A DNA stretch of 64,000 nucleotides from Acidobacterium sp. S8. GTDB taxonomy: Bacteria > Acidobacteriota > Terriglobia > Terriglobales > Acidobacteriaceae. Shown here one piece after another: positions 9,243 to 17,312 of the stretch (positions are counted from its first letter, which is position 1; each line of letters opens with the position of its first letter). The stretch spans positions 1-64,000 of the forward strand of contig NZ_LMUM01000002.1 of NCBI RefSeq assembly GCF_009765985.1. The letters are read 5' to 3'. The notes below the pieces were generated by a model. That model saw nothing but the letters and a program-made list of their open reading frames with translations, was not told the origin of the DNA and did no database searches. The translations under genes were made by a program, and so were the position numbers.

Positions 9243-9258
9243 CTCCCAATCTTTATTT

Positions 9259-10365
9259 TTAGAAAAGTCCTACCTGCGTCTCTTCTGCCATGTAATCAAC
9301 AACTGCTTTCAGATCGTTAGTCTCTTCGAATTTGCGCAGCTGGCGATCAGCTCCTGTGCCCATCTCAAGAATTTTGCGGATATAAGCAATATCCTGATGA
9401 CTGTCCAGTTCGTCGACGACATCGGCGATGAAGTCGAGGTATTCGAGAATCAAAGCGCGTTCATCGACCTCCATCTCCTTGCCGAAATCAATCAGCTTAC
9501 CATCGAGTCCGTAGCGAACGGCGCGCCATTTATTCTCCATGACCAGGGCGCGAGAATACTGCCGGTAATCCTGATTATGCGAATGCAGTTGATGCAGCTT
9601 AGCCGCTGTAGCCTGTATCAGCGCAGCGATGGCCAGCGTTTCTTCTGCCCGCATGGGCAGATCGCAGATACGAACTTCAATCGTATTGAAAAAGGGATGA
9701 GGCCGAACGTCCCACCAGATTTTTTTTGCGTTATCTAGGCAGTTTGTTTTGATGAGCAAATTGACAAAGCCTTCGAATTCCGCATAGCTCGAAAAGGTAT
9801 CCGGAATATTGGTACGCGGAAATTTATCGAAGACCTTCGCGCGATAGCTCTTCAGGCCCGTTTTCATCCCGCGCCAAAAGGGCGAGTTTGTTGAAAGCGC
9901 GAGAATGTGCGGCAGGAAATAGCGCATTGAATTCATCAAGCGGATCGCCGCTTCGCGGTCTTCTATGCCGACATGTACGTGAAGCCCGAAAATGAGGTTG
10001 GCACGCGCCACGTACTGCAGGTCTTCCACGACACGCATGTAGCGGGCGTCCGGATAAATTTCCTGTGCGCGCCAATCGGCAAACGGATGGGTCGCGCCTG
10101 CCACCAGCAGCAGGTTGTGCTCTCGCGCAAGTCCGATCATCTGGCGCCGCAGATCGAAAAGATCCTCGCGCGCTTCCTTGACCGTTTTGCAAATCATCGT
10201 GCCGACTTCAACGACAGACTGGTGCATCTCCGCTTTGACGCGTTCGGCGAGCCTGCGCTTGCCCTTCGCCAGCATCTCTGTCGCTATGTGCGAGCGCAAG
10301 TCGCGCGTTACTGGATCGACGGTCTGATATTCCTCTTCGATACCGATTGTGAATGAGGGCTTCAT
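9259..10365 (-). CDS. carboxylate-amine ligase (GCS2/YbdK type)
   Basis: A 368-residue member of the glutamate-cysteine ligase 2 family. The N-terminus FTIGIEEEYQTVDP contains the Glu cluster that binds metal and ATP, followed by HIATEM and the conserved HVHVGI segment. E. coli YbdK of this family has weak glutamate-cysteine ligase activity; the true substrates in other bacteria are unknown. It is 96 bp downstream of an ATP-grasp ligase on the same strand, suggesting that two peptide-bond-forming enzymes work on one product, an inference from neighbourhood only. Confidence 0.85.
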   Translation of the reverse strand: MKPSFTIGIEEEYQTVDPVTRDLRSHIATEMLAKGKRRLAERVKAEMHQSVVEVGTMICKTVKEAREDLFDLRRQMIGLAREHNLLLVAGATHPFADWRAQEIYPDARYMRVVEDLQYVARANLIFGLHVHVGIEDREAAIRLMNSMRYFLPHILALSTNSPFWRGMKTGLKSYRAKVFDKFPRTNIPDTFSSYAEFEGFVNLLIKTNCLDNAKKIWWDVRPHPFFNTIEVRICDLPMRAEETLAIAALIQATAAKLHQLHSHNQDYRQYSRALVMENKWRAVRYGLDGKLIDFGKEMEVDERALILEYLDFIADVVDELDSHQDIAYIRKILEMGTGADRQLRKFEETNDLKAVVDYMAEETQVGLF

Positions 10366-10461
10366 AGGCTACGCATCGCTCTTATCCATTTCGACTCCCT
10401 GCACACTCCAATGCTGGTGGAAGTGTAGACGCTTTTCGCGGAAAGATGCACCGGCGATCTA

Positions 10462-11472
10462 CTAGGAAGATTTCGCGTCTTTCAATGCCTTCTTTTTCGC
10501 CGTGGCCTTCTTTTTGGATTTCTTCTTATCTAAATCTTTCGCCGCAGCACTGAGAAATGCTCCCCAATGGAATTCAGACGCCTTGGGCGATCCCTGGGCC
10601 TTCTTCACCGCCAAATCGGCTACAGTTTGTACAATCCACTCAAAATTTTCCTGACCAACCGAGTGCAGGTCGGCATCCGGCGCTGGATTCATGAAATCGA
10701 TCGCATACGGAATACCGTCTTCCACCGCAAATTCAACCGTATTCAAGTCATAGCCCAGCGCCCTGCACAACGTTAGCGAATCTTTCTCAACCCGTTTTAG
10801 TAATTTCTTGTCATAGTCCGGCGGATCAAGCAAATACCGCTCATGGTGCGGACGCCGTGGATCATAAGGCATGACGTGGACCTTTTCCTGACCAACGACA
10901 TAGCAGCGGAAGTATTCGTTAAATTTCACGGCTCCCTGCAGGGTCATGCAGAGGTCACGGCTCTGATCGTAAGCGCGGAAGAATTCTTCGCGGTTGTGAA
11001 CATGATGCACGTCACGCCAGCCGCCTCCATCCACAGGCTTCAGGAAAGAGGGGAAGCCTACATAGTCGAAGATCGCGTCCCAGTTCAGCGGGTATTCCAG
11101 ATTCCGCATCGAGCGCTCGGTCGTCCCCGGCGGGTAGTGTTTATGTGGCAGAACGACTGTTGGGGGCACTGCGACGCCAAGCTTTGCCGCCAGCGAATAG
11201 TTGAAAAACTTGTCATCCGCTGACCACCAGAATGGATTGTTAATGACTGCAGTTCCATTCAGGACCGCATGCTTGAGATAAGCGCGATAGAACGGAATAT
11301 CGTGGGAGATGCGATCCACGATTACAGAATAATCCGGAGGCTTATCAAGCCGCACTCCGCCCAATTCCACGAATTCCGCAGAAATGCCCTCCAGATTCAT
11401 TGAGTTGATTCTTTCCACCAGAGCACCCGGAAAGGTGTTTTCCATTCCGAAGAGAACGCCGATCTTTTTCAT
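10462..11472 (-). CDS. ATP-grasp ligase with Lys-rich tail
   Basis: A 336-residue ATP-grasp fold protein. The central part has the nucleotide-binding lysine region (FPSFLKPVDGGGWRDV), and the late metal-binding segment has the form TVEFAVEDGIPYAIDFMNPAP, as in RimK/peptide-ligase type enzymes. The last 30 residues are almost entirely Lys/Ala/Ser (KKKSKKKATAKKK), an unusual basic tail. It would form an amide bond at the cost of ATP. It pairs with the GCS2-type ligase downstream; upstream is the Ro60 gene, separated by a terminator-like hairpin. Confidence 0.8.
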   Translation of the reverse strand: MKKIGVLFGMENTFPGALVERINSMNLEGISAEFVELGGVRLDKPPDYSVIVDRISHDIPFYRAYLKHAVLNGTAVINNPFWWSADDKFFNYSLAAKLGVAVPPTVVLPHKHYPPGTTERSMRNLEYPLNWDAIFDYVGFPSFLKPVDGGGWRDVHHVHNREEFFRAYDQSRDLCMTLQGAVKFNEYFRCYVVGQEKVHVMPYDPRRPHHERYLLDPPDYDKKLLKRVEKDSLTLCRALGYDLNTVEFAVEDGIPYAIDFMNPAPDADLHSVGQENFEWIVQTVADLAVKKAQGSPKASEFHWGAFLSAAAKDLDKKKSKKKATAKKKALKDAKSS

Positions 11473-11553
11473 ATCTGCAGCCTCGCTGGAGCGACTCTCA
11501 TCGTCACCTTAGCTGAGAGAAAGGCTGCATGCAAAGAAAAGATTAGAAAAGAC

Positions 11554-11582
11554 GGGAAACGAGCGTTTTTCGCCCGTTTCCC
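11554..11582 (-). terminator. terminator after rsr
   Basis: A long stem GGGAAACG-A-GCG / CGC-C-CGTTTCCC around a TTTTT/AAAAA loop, starting 3 bp after the rsr stop codon. On the minus strand it is followed by T-rich sequence (CTTTTCTAATCTTTTC). It probably ends the Y RNA/rsr transcript and separates it from the ATP-grasp gene. Confidence 0.65.
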
Positions 11583-11585
11583 TGC

Positions 11586-12911
11586 CTAAGCATCCGCCTC
11601 GACAGAACGGATGTATTCAATGACGGCCTCACTCCAGCCATCGATGTGCGTCCACGCGCCATAGCCCACTCCATTGCGGTGGCTGGCTACGTTGACTACG
11701 TAACCGCGTCCATACTTCGACGCAGGCACGCGGTCGTAAGACTGCTCATCTGTGATCACGATGATGCGGTCGCCGCGGTCGCGCATTTCGTTCAGCGCGC
11801 GGCCTAGTTGCGTGCTCCCGTGCGGCTGGCTGTGCGCAATAGCATCGCGTAAGGCGAAGCCACGGCGCGCCGGCACTGCGCGAAGAGCATCCGAAAAGGT
11901 GTAAATACTCACATCTTCGGCAGTCTCGCGCAGCAACACGGCAAGCCCAGCGGCAGCATCCATACGCAGCATTTCGGAGCGACCAGAAAGCTTCGCATCC
12001 ATGCTGCCGGAAACATCGACAAGCAAAATCGTCCTGCCTGTGAGACGCTTCTGCCCACTAAGGCTTGCGAACATCGCCTGCTCGATCCACGACTCCCACT
12101 GCGGAGCATGCCGCGCTGCAGCGATGAAGCGGAACGGCAGCACGCGCTCGACACGAACCACCTCGAGTGCATAACGCACCAGCTCCGGCTCAACGCCCGC
12201 AACCTGCATATTACGCAGGTTGCGAAGCAGCGCGAGTGCACCGAGGCGATTCTCCATCAGCATCGACTCCCATACTTCACGCTTGTGTTCGCCGCGCGAG
12301 AGGCGCACCTCCCACGTCTCAGGAGAAGGCAGCGTGCCCTCGACAAGCTGACGCCATATAAACGCCTGTTCCGCCGTGAGCGGCTTGGCGTGTGTGAGAA
12401 AGAGCACGTCGCGCAGCTTCACTGCACCTGCCCGGTCATACTTCGCCAGAGCATACGCATCGAAGCGTGTAAAGGCTGCGGCCATCCCCTTCTTCACCTG
12501 CGCCGACAAAGGCTGGCGGCCATCCTTCCAGTAAATGGCAAGGAACTCCGATAGCTCATCGGCACGCTGAATGACGCGAGCCAGCGTTTCGGCTACCAGT
12601 CCGCGATGCGTCGCATGGCGGGCCATCTCACGGACCAGCAACAGGGGAGCATGGCGCAACTTCATCCTCTCGCGCGCTTCGATGGCCAACGCCGCAACCG
12701 TCACCGCTTCCACCTGAGGAACAAGCGCAGCGATCCGCTCGGCGATGGTTTTACCATCTTCGTAAAACTGGTCCTCCCACAACATACAAGCCAAGACGGA
12801 GCGGCGCAACTGCGCTTCTGCGCTGATCACGACAGCGGGCGCGCCCTCATGCGTACGCAGGGACGTTCCGCTGAACCCGAGATGACTAAGTTTTAAAATA
12901 TTCAGGCGCAT
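11586..12911 (-). CDS. rsr: Ro60/Rsr-family TROVE domain protein
   Basis: A 441-residue bacterial Ro60 orthologue. The N-terminal two-thirds is the helical TROVE (HEAT-like) ring, with features such as LLLVREMARH and MLMENRLGALALLRNLRNM. The C-terminal third is a von Willebrand A domain with an intact MIDAS motif (LLVDVSGSM) and a later TQLGRAL segment. In other bacteria Rsr binds Y RNAs and works with nucleases in rRNA maturation and RNA turnover under stress. The frame extends six codons further, but the ATG at 12911 has an ideal GGGAGG ribosome site formed by those codons. Upstream are a small Cys-rich protein gene and two Y RNA-like elements. Confidence 0.93.
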   Translation of the reverse strand: MRLNILKLSHLGFSGTSLRTHEGAPAVVISAEAQLRRSVLACMLWEDQFYEDGKTIAERIAALVPQVEAVTVAALAIEARERMKLRHAPLLLVREMARHATHRGLVAETLARVIQRADELSEFLAIYWKDGRQPLSAQVKKGMAAAFTRFDAYALAKYDRAGAVKLRDVLFLTHAKPLTAEQAFIWRQLVEGTLPSPETWEVRLSRGEHKREVWESMLMENRLGALALLRNLRNMQVAGVEPELVRYALEVVRVERVLPFRFIAAARHAPQWESWIEQAMFASLSGQKRLTGRTILLVDVSGSMDAKLSGRSEMLRMDAAAGLAVLLRETAEDVSIYTFSDALRAVPARRGFALRDAIAHSQPHGSTQLGRALNEMRDRGDRIIVITDEQSYDRVPASKYGRGYVVNVASHRNGVGYGAWTHIDGWSEAVIEYIRSVEADA

Positions 12912-13002
12912 GGTGCGCCTCCCTTTCAAGATGCCCGCTGATTGCTGCCCTGTTCGCAGTCCGGCATCTTATAAAAGGCCGGAACAGAGTCAAACGATAT
13001 GG

Positions 13003-13317
13003 CTACTCACTGTCTTCCTCGATCTTGCTGACGATGACAGTCGCGTCGCCAAAGCCTGCGCGTGGATTGCTCTTCTTCACGTCGATGACGAAGGCTATCT
13101 TTTCCATCTCGTAGAGCGTCGGAGTGAGCTTGCAGAGGTAATCGCTGCAATCTCTTACTGCAAACGGCACCAGACGCGGAGCCTCGTAGTGAAAGCCGCA
13201 ACGAATTTCCTCTTCGCTCTCGGAGTAGCCCAGCTGAACGTGCGCGTGGCGGCAGGTGCGGCAGAGCGACTCCTGACCGACAGCTGTGCCATTGCGCACA
13301 GTAAGGCTGATGCTCAT
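13003..13317 (-). CDS. small Cys/His-rich protein between Y RNA-like elements and rsr
   Basis: A 104-residue protein with a strong AAGGAG ribosome site. It has C19-x2-C22, C40, C57 and C62, plus H24, H26 and H43, a pattern suited to binding one or two zinc ions. The C-terminal half (EMEKIAFVIDVKKSNPRAGF) is predicted beta/loop and carries no Cys. No named family is recognised. It ends 91 bp before the rsr start on the same strand, so co-expression with Ro60 is likely. A nucleic-acid or Ro60 partner role is possible but only inferred from position. Confidence 0.75.
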   Translation of the reverse strand: MSISLTVRNGTAVGQESLCRTCRHAHVQLGYSESEEEIRCGFHYEAPRLVPFAVRDCSDYLCKLTPTLYEMEKIAFVIDVKKSNPRAGFGDATVIVSKIEEDSE

Positions 13318-13365
13318 GGCGTGTCTCCTTCACACGGTTCGGGGTTTAAGGTCGAAAGCAGGACC

Positions 13366-13402
13366 AAAAACGCTGTTAGTTATTGCATCTCCACTGGAGA
13401 TG
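13366..13402 (-). terminator. hairpin plus T-run after the second Y RNA-like element
   Basis: Reading the minus strand, a 7-bp stem CATCTCC / GGAGATG with a 3-nt loop (13386-13402) is followed 15 nt later by TTTTT (13366-13370). This could end or process the RNA before the ribosome site of the next gene at about 13325. The distance between hairpin and T-run makes it a weak intrinsic terminator, so read-through into the protein genes is likely. Confidence 0.4.
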
Positions 13403-13408
13403 TGGTTC

Positions 13409-13504
13409 GCGCCAGGGAAAATCGTATGCGGGCTATGCGGAGTCGAACCGCACCCTTGCGGGTTTCCAGACAAGAAGTATCCGCACACTACACCACTGGC
13501 GCAT
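13409..13504 (-). ncRNA. candidate Y RNA with tRNA-like module (YrlA type)
   Basis: Minus-strand sequence resembles a tRNA without being one. It has a D-loop-like block AGTGGTGTAG (13488-13497), a short hairpin ACCC-GCAA-GGGT (13452-13463) and a 5-6 bp T-arm with a canonical 7-nt loop TTCGACT (13435-13453). There is no standard anticodon arm and no CCA. The distal ends can pair over 7 bp (GCGCCAG at 13496-13502 with CTGGCGC at 13409-13415), although this competes with a possible D-stem. Bacterial Y RNAs of the YrlA class have exactly such a tRNA-mimic module closed by a Ro-binding stem. Position directly upstream of rsr supports the call. Exact ends are uncertain. Confidence 0.75.
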
Positions 13505-13506
13505 GA

Positions 13507-13590
13507 CTGCAATGCGAGGGAACGGTCGCTATTTGCGGAGTAGGTGTGTCAAGACGAAGTATCCGCGTGCTACACCACTCGCGATTGCAG
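13507..13590 (-). ncRNA. second candidate Y RNA, with bulged-C terminal stem
   Basis: The 5' and 3' ends form a 12-bp helix interrupted by a single bulged C (CTGCAAT-C-GCGAG with CTCGC-ATTGCAG). A long terminal helix with a bulged cytosine is a known Ro60-binding feature of animal Y RNAs. Inside are the same blocks AGTGGTGTAG and GGATACTTC that occur in the neighbouring element, plus GCGGA/TCCGC pairing, but the T-loop is missing. A -10-like TAAATA lies about 6 nt before the 5' end. Two adjacent Y RNAs of unequal type are known near rsr in Salmonella. The structure is inferred by eye. Confidence 0.65.
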
Positions 13591-13842
13591 GTGATTATTT
13601 ATTGAGATCGGTTATCCGGACTCGGCAGAGGAACAACGCGCTGCGCTTAGACAGCGGTTGCGAGCAGAGGCCAGGACGAGCCGACGCGATCAATCGCTGG
13701 CTGCATCTGGTAACCGAATTGGAAGATGGTATTCATTGGCTTCCTCTGCTTGAGATACAGTGCCACAGGCGCAGGGAGATTTCAAGTGGAAATGCAAATA
13801 ATTTTTGAATGTAACTATTACGGATACGAATAGGGGCAGCTC
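13591..13842. other. intergenic region upstream of the Y RNA-like elements
   Basis: About 250 bp between the stop of the esterase gene (13843) and the first Y RNA-like element. It should hold the promoter of the Y RNA/rsr transcript; the TAAATA at about 13596-13601 is the only plausible -10 noticed, with no good -35. No gene is seen. Confidence 0.35.
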
Positions 13843-14553
13843 TTAAAGGTAGGTATTCATCATATGCGCCCATGTCGGCCAATCATGGCTATTCCACGTA
13901 TCCCAGATGTAGAGATTGTGCGAAATCCTCTTTTCCCCGAGCAGCCGTGACAGATACTGGTTTTGACCCAGACAATGATCGTCCCATCCGGTAGCTAGAG
14001 CATAGGTATTCCGCCGATAGCGATCGAGATACCATGAATCCGACAAATTGGGCACGTAATGCGTGGGGGTATGGAAGTACACGTCGTTGTCATAATAGCC
14101 ATGCAAAAAACCCGTCTGGTCAAAAGCGCCGCTCATTGATAGAAATCCGGTGAACTGGTCAGGGTGCCGCAACGCGATATCCACAGCATGAAAGCCGCCG
14201 AAGCTGCAACCGAGGCTGATGAGATGCGGATCGCGATTCTTGAGGCGCACCAGCGGAAGCACCTCCTCCATCACATAGCTCTCATACTGCACGTGCCGGG
14301 CAATACGCCAGCGCGGAGGCACATTCCGGTTGTACCAGCTCTCGCCATCCACACTGTCCAGGCAATAAAGCTGCAGTTCGCCACTCTCGACTTTATGCGC
14401 GATGGCGCCGACCAGACCGCGATCTTCAAACTCGTAAAAACGGCCCTGCGATGTAGGAAAAACGATCGCGGGTACGCCAGAATGGCCGAAGACCAGCAAT
14501 TCCATGTCACGGCCAAGCCGCCAGGACCACCATTTATGGTATTCGCGATTCAT
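13843..14553 (-). CDS. alpha/beta hydrolase, esterase PF00756-like
   Basis: A 236-residue cytoplasmic alpha/beta hydrolase related to the esterase D/enterochelin esterase group. The nucleophile elbow is GCSFGG with S117, and the C-terminal TWNSHDWPTWA holds the likely catalytic His. No signal peptide. It is the first gene of the minus-strand group that goes on to the Y RNA-like elements, rsr, the ATP-grasp ligase and the GCS2 ligase. A second esterase of the same superfamily starts divergently 70 bp away. The substrate is unknown; a peptide-like or ester product of the neighbouring ligases is a possibility. Confidence 0.8.
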   Translation of the reverse strand: MNREYHKWWSWRLGRDMELLVFGHSGVPAIVFPTSQGRFYEFEDRGLVGAIAHKVESGELQLYCLDSVDGESWYNRNVPPRWRIARHVQYESYVMEEVLPLVRLKNRDPHLISLGCSFGGFHAVDIALRHPDQFTGFLSMSGAFDQTGFLHGYYDNDVYFHTPTHYVPNLSDSWYLDRYRRNTYALATGWDDHCLGQNQYLSRLLGEKRISHNLYIWDTWNSHDWPTWAHMMNTYL

Positions 14554-14624
14554 CGTCTACTCACGTCCTGATACTGTAACAATACGGGAAGCGCGCATCT
14601 CAAGGCGAGGTCAAGCGGCGCTCG

Positions 14625-15482
14625 ATGAAGAAACGTAGAGGAACCAGCGACAAGTTGGCAACAGAAATTCCAGATATCTCAACAATCGGTCCGATCATTG
14701 CGACGGCAACGCAGCCCGCACGCGTGACTCTGCACCCACGGTTTCACAGTCGCTTCCTGCCCAGCGACCGCGATATCACCGTGTATGTCCCTCGGCAATA
14801 CGAAGAGCAGCCGGATAGGCATTTCCCCGTCCTTTATATGCACGACGGGCAGAACCTCTTCGATCCTTCTACCTCCTTCGTTCCCGGACGCACATGGCGC
14901 GTCGCGGAGACAGCTGACAACCTCATAAGCATCGGACAGTCGACGCCCCTCATCGTGGTTGGTATCGCCAATACAGGCGAGCACCGATTGGGAGAATATA
15001 CGCACACTCCTGATCTGAAAAAGAATGGCGGCCAGGCCGATAAATACGGCAGACTTATCACCGAAGAGCTGATGCCTTTCATCCATAGTCGCTACCGCAC
15101 GCTTTCGGGCAGTGAAAATACTGGAATGGCCGGATCGTCTCTTGGCGGCCTCGTGACGCTCTACCTGGGTCTTCGCTATCCGGATACCTTCGGCAGGCTC
15201 GGCATATTCTCGCCATCGGTCTGGTGGAATCACAAGAGCATCCTCGGCTACGTAAACGAGACCCGGCTTGAACATCGGCCGCGAATCTGGCTCGATGTCG
15301 GCGACATGGAAGGGCATCGCACGCTCGCTGACGCAGATCTTCTCGAACGGCGCCTGAAAGCAAACGGATGGCGGCCGGAAATCGACCTGCACTATGAACG
15401 TGTTGCTGGTGGCACACACGACGAAGCAGCCTGGGCCGAGCGGGTCGCTCCTATGTTGCGTTTTTTGTTCCCTCTTTCCTGA
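14625..15482 (+). CDS. alpha/beta hydrolase, putative esterase (PF00756)
   Basis: A 285-residue esterase-fold protein with HFPVLYMHDGQNLFDP (oxyanion region), nucleophile motif GSSLGG with S172, and a late GGTHDEAAW segment containing the likely catalytic His. It is related to enterochelin-esterase-like and carbohydrate-esterase-like hydrolases. No signal peptide is evident. It is divergent from the other esterase at 13843-14553 and shares its promoter region. Confidence 0.85.
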   Translation: MKKRRGTSDKLATEIPDISTIGPIIATATQPARVTLHPRFHSRFLPSDRDITVYVPRQYEEQPDRHFPVLYMHDGQNLFDPSTSFVPGRTWRVAETADNLISIGQSTPLIVVGIANTGEHRLGEYTHTPDLKKNGGQADKYGRLITEELMPFIHSRYRTLSGSENTGMAGSSLGGLVTLYLGLRYPDTFGRLGIFSPSVWWNHKSILGYVNETRLEHRPRIWLDVGDMEGHRTLADADLLERRLKANGWRPEIDLHYERVAGGTHDEAAWAERVAPMLRFLFPLS

Positions 15483-15553
15483 GATCCGCCGAGTTATTCA
15501 TTGTTCCCCGCCCTCAATTGCCGCAAAATGAAGACGTCCTTTTTTCGATCCGA

Positions 15554-17005
15554 ATGGCTCATCGTTTCCGGAAGATCGCAGCGATTTTCATCCTCTGTTC
15601 CAGCACACTGCCCTTCCACGGACAAAGCGCTCCCCCGTCTCCAAACAAGTCCTGGCATGACCCTGCCGAAGACGGTCTGACAAAGCAGCTGTCTTCTCTT
15701 CCTGAAGCGAAATACGACTTCGATCCGGAAAAAACCTATACCTTAGCCGAACTGGTCGATCTCGCAGAACAGCATAATCCCGAAACGCGGTTCGCCTGGC
15801 AGCAGGCGAAGACACGTGCAGCCGCTCTGGGTATAGCGCGGAGCGCCCTCTATCCAACGATTGCCGCGCTCGCTGTAGCCAACACGACACGCGTGCGTGT
15901 ACTCTTGAATTCCGCATTTTATCGGCAGACCTACGGCTCGTTCTCTCCCGAGATTCATCTCGAATACCTGATCTTCGATTTCGGTGGACGAAGTGGCGCC
16001 ATTGATACCGCGAAAGCAAATCTGCTGGCGGCCGATCTTGCTTTCAACGACACCCACCTGAAGATCATCTTCCAGGTCACATCCGCTTACTACCGCCTGT
16101 TAAACGCAATCGGCTTGCGCACAGCAGCAGAAATCAGCTTGAAAAATGCGCAGGCCGTAGAAGAAGATGCGCAGGCCAGGCTCGATCATGGCCTGGCCAC
16201 AAAACCGGACTTGCTCGAGGCCACGGCTTCAACCGCGCAGGCACAGTACGATCTGCAATCTGCCATCGGCTCAGAAGAAATCGCCAGCGGAACACTGGCG
16301 ACTGTCTTAGGCTTGCGACCCGACACCATCCTGCGCGTGCAAAATGTCGACGATCTGAAGATGCCCGGCGAACTTGCTGAGTCTCTCGATGCGGCCATCG
16401 ACCGTGCTTTCCAGCAGCGTCCCGACTTAAAGCAACAGGTCGCTCGACTGCGGGCAGCCGACGCAACTATCAAGCAGGCGCGCTCAACATATTTTCCGTC
16501 GTTGAGCTTTAACGGAAACGGCGGTCTTAGCCATCAATATGGGCAACAGGATCAGGACTCGATCCTGCCGCCGGCTTACGCCACTGGAGAAATTTGGGAT
16601 GTAAGTCTTGGCCTGAAGTGGACTCTGTTTGACGGAACACGCCGCGAGCACGAAATCGCTCAGGCCAAAGCTGAGAGGGCTGCGACACAGGCGGAAATCG
16701 ATTCACTTCGCGACGAAATTGCCGATCAGGTATGGGCGGCATACTCCAACGTGAGAACCGCGTTCCGCCAGCAACAGGCGGCGGCGGCCCTGGTGGCTTC
16801 AGCCGATCAATCGTATTCGGCGGCACGGGAGTCCTACGGTTACGGTGTTCGCAATCTTCTCGACGTCGTAGCGGCGCAAAAGACTCTGGCCCAAGCCAGC
16901 GCAGAAGATGTGACTGCACGCACTCAATTATTGTTGCAGGTAGCCAACCTGGCATTTCGCACTGGCGATCTGCTTGCCGTACAACCGGCGAAAACTGGAC
17001 CGTGA
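15554..17005 (+). CDS. TolC/MdtP-like outer-membrane efflux protein
   Basis: A protein of about 483 residues of the outer-membrane efflux family. It has a signal peptide after the ATG at 15554, then two repeated halves of long alpha-helices and short beta strands (TLAELVDLAEQHNPETR start; late RESYGYGVRNLLDVVAAQKTLAQA). It forms the outer-membrane channel of a tripartite exporter. It is followed by a small YtcA-like lipoprotein, a membrane fusion protein and a FUSC-family pump, the same set as E. coli ytcA-mdtNOP but with the channel first. An upstream TTG at 15518 is in frame but less likely as start. Confidence 0.88.
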   Translation: MAHRFRKIAAIFILCSSTLPFHGQSAPPSPNKSWHDPAEDGLTKQLSSLPEAKYDFDPEKTYTLAELVDLAEQHNPETRFAWQQAKTRAAALGIARSALYPTIAALAVANTTRVRVLLNSAFYRQTYGSFSPEIHLEYLIFDFGGRSGAIDTAKANLLAADLAFNDTHLKIIFQVTSAYYRLLNAIGLRTAAEISLKNAQAVEEDAQARLDHGLATKPDLLEATASTAQAQYDLQSAIGSEEIASGTLATVLGLRPDTILRVQNVDDLKMPGELAESLDAAIDRAFQQRPDLKQQVARLRAADATIKQARSTYFPSLSFNGNGGLSHQYGQQDQDSILPPAYATGEIWDVSLGLKWTLFDGTRREHEIAQAKAERAATQAEIDSLRDEIADQVWAAYSNVRTAFRQQQAAAALVASADQSYSAARESYGYGVRNLLDVVAAQKTLAQASAEDVTARTQLLLQVANLAFRTGDLLAVQPAKTGP

Positions 17006-17027
17006 TGGAGAAGAGAGGAAGACATTC

Positions 17028-17300
17028 GTGATCGCATTGCGTAAGCGAAGCGCGGCCATTGCAATTTCAGCCCTATTTGCCCTCCTTTGCGGATGCGGAC
17101 GCGCGCCGTCATTCGATATACTCGGATCCTTTTTCCCTGCATGGCTCTTTTGTATCGCCGCAGGAATGCTGCTTGCGGCGGTGGCGTACTGGTTTTTTGT
17201 ACGTCTGCAACTCGATAAGCAGATTAAGCCTACTATTCTTGTCTATCCCTGCATCGCTGCTTTCTTTGCTTTTACTCTCTGGCTGATTTTCTTCAGCTGA
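17028..17300 (+). CDS. YtcA-like small membrane lipoprotein
   Basis: A 90-residue protein starting at GTG 17028 after a GAGAGGAAG ribosome site. It has a lipobox (LFALLCGC) followed by PSFDILGSFFPAWLFC and two membrane segments. This matches the YtcA family, whose gene sits beside mdtNOP. It overlaps no other gene and precedes the membrane fusion protein by 12 bp. Its function in efflux is not known; it may assist the inner-membrane complex. Confidence 0.75.
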   Translation: MIALRKRSAAIAISALFALLCGCGRAPSFDILGSFFPAWLFCIAAGMLLAAVAYWFFVRLQLDKQIKPTILVYPCIAAFFAFTLWLIFFS

Positions 17301-17312
17301 ACTGAGGAATCT

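Noticed and set aside
13409-13504. Functional tRNA gene on the minus strand
   Set aside because: T-arm and D-loop block look right, but there is no proper anticodon arm, acceptor stem or CCA. A Y RNA tRNA-like module explains it better.
15518-15553. TTG start for the TolC-like gene
   Set aside because: It would add 12 residues before the signal peptide; the ATG at 15554 gives a normal export signal.
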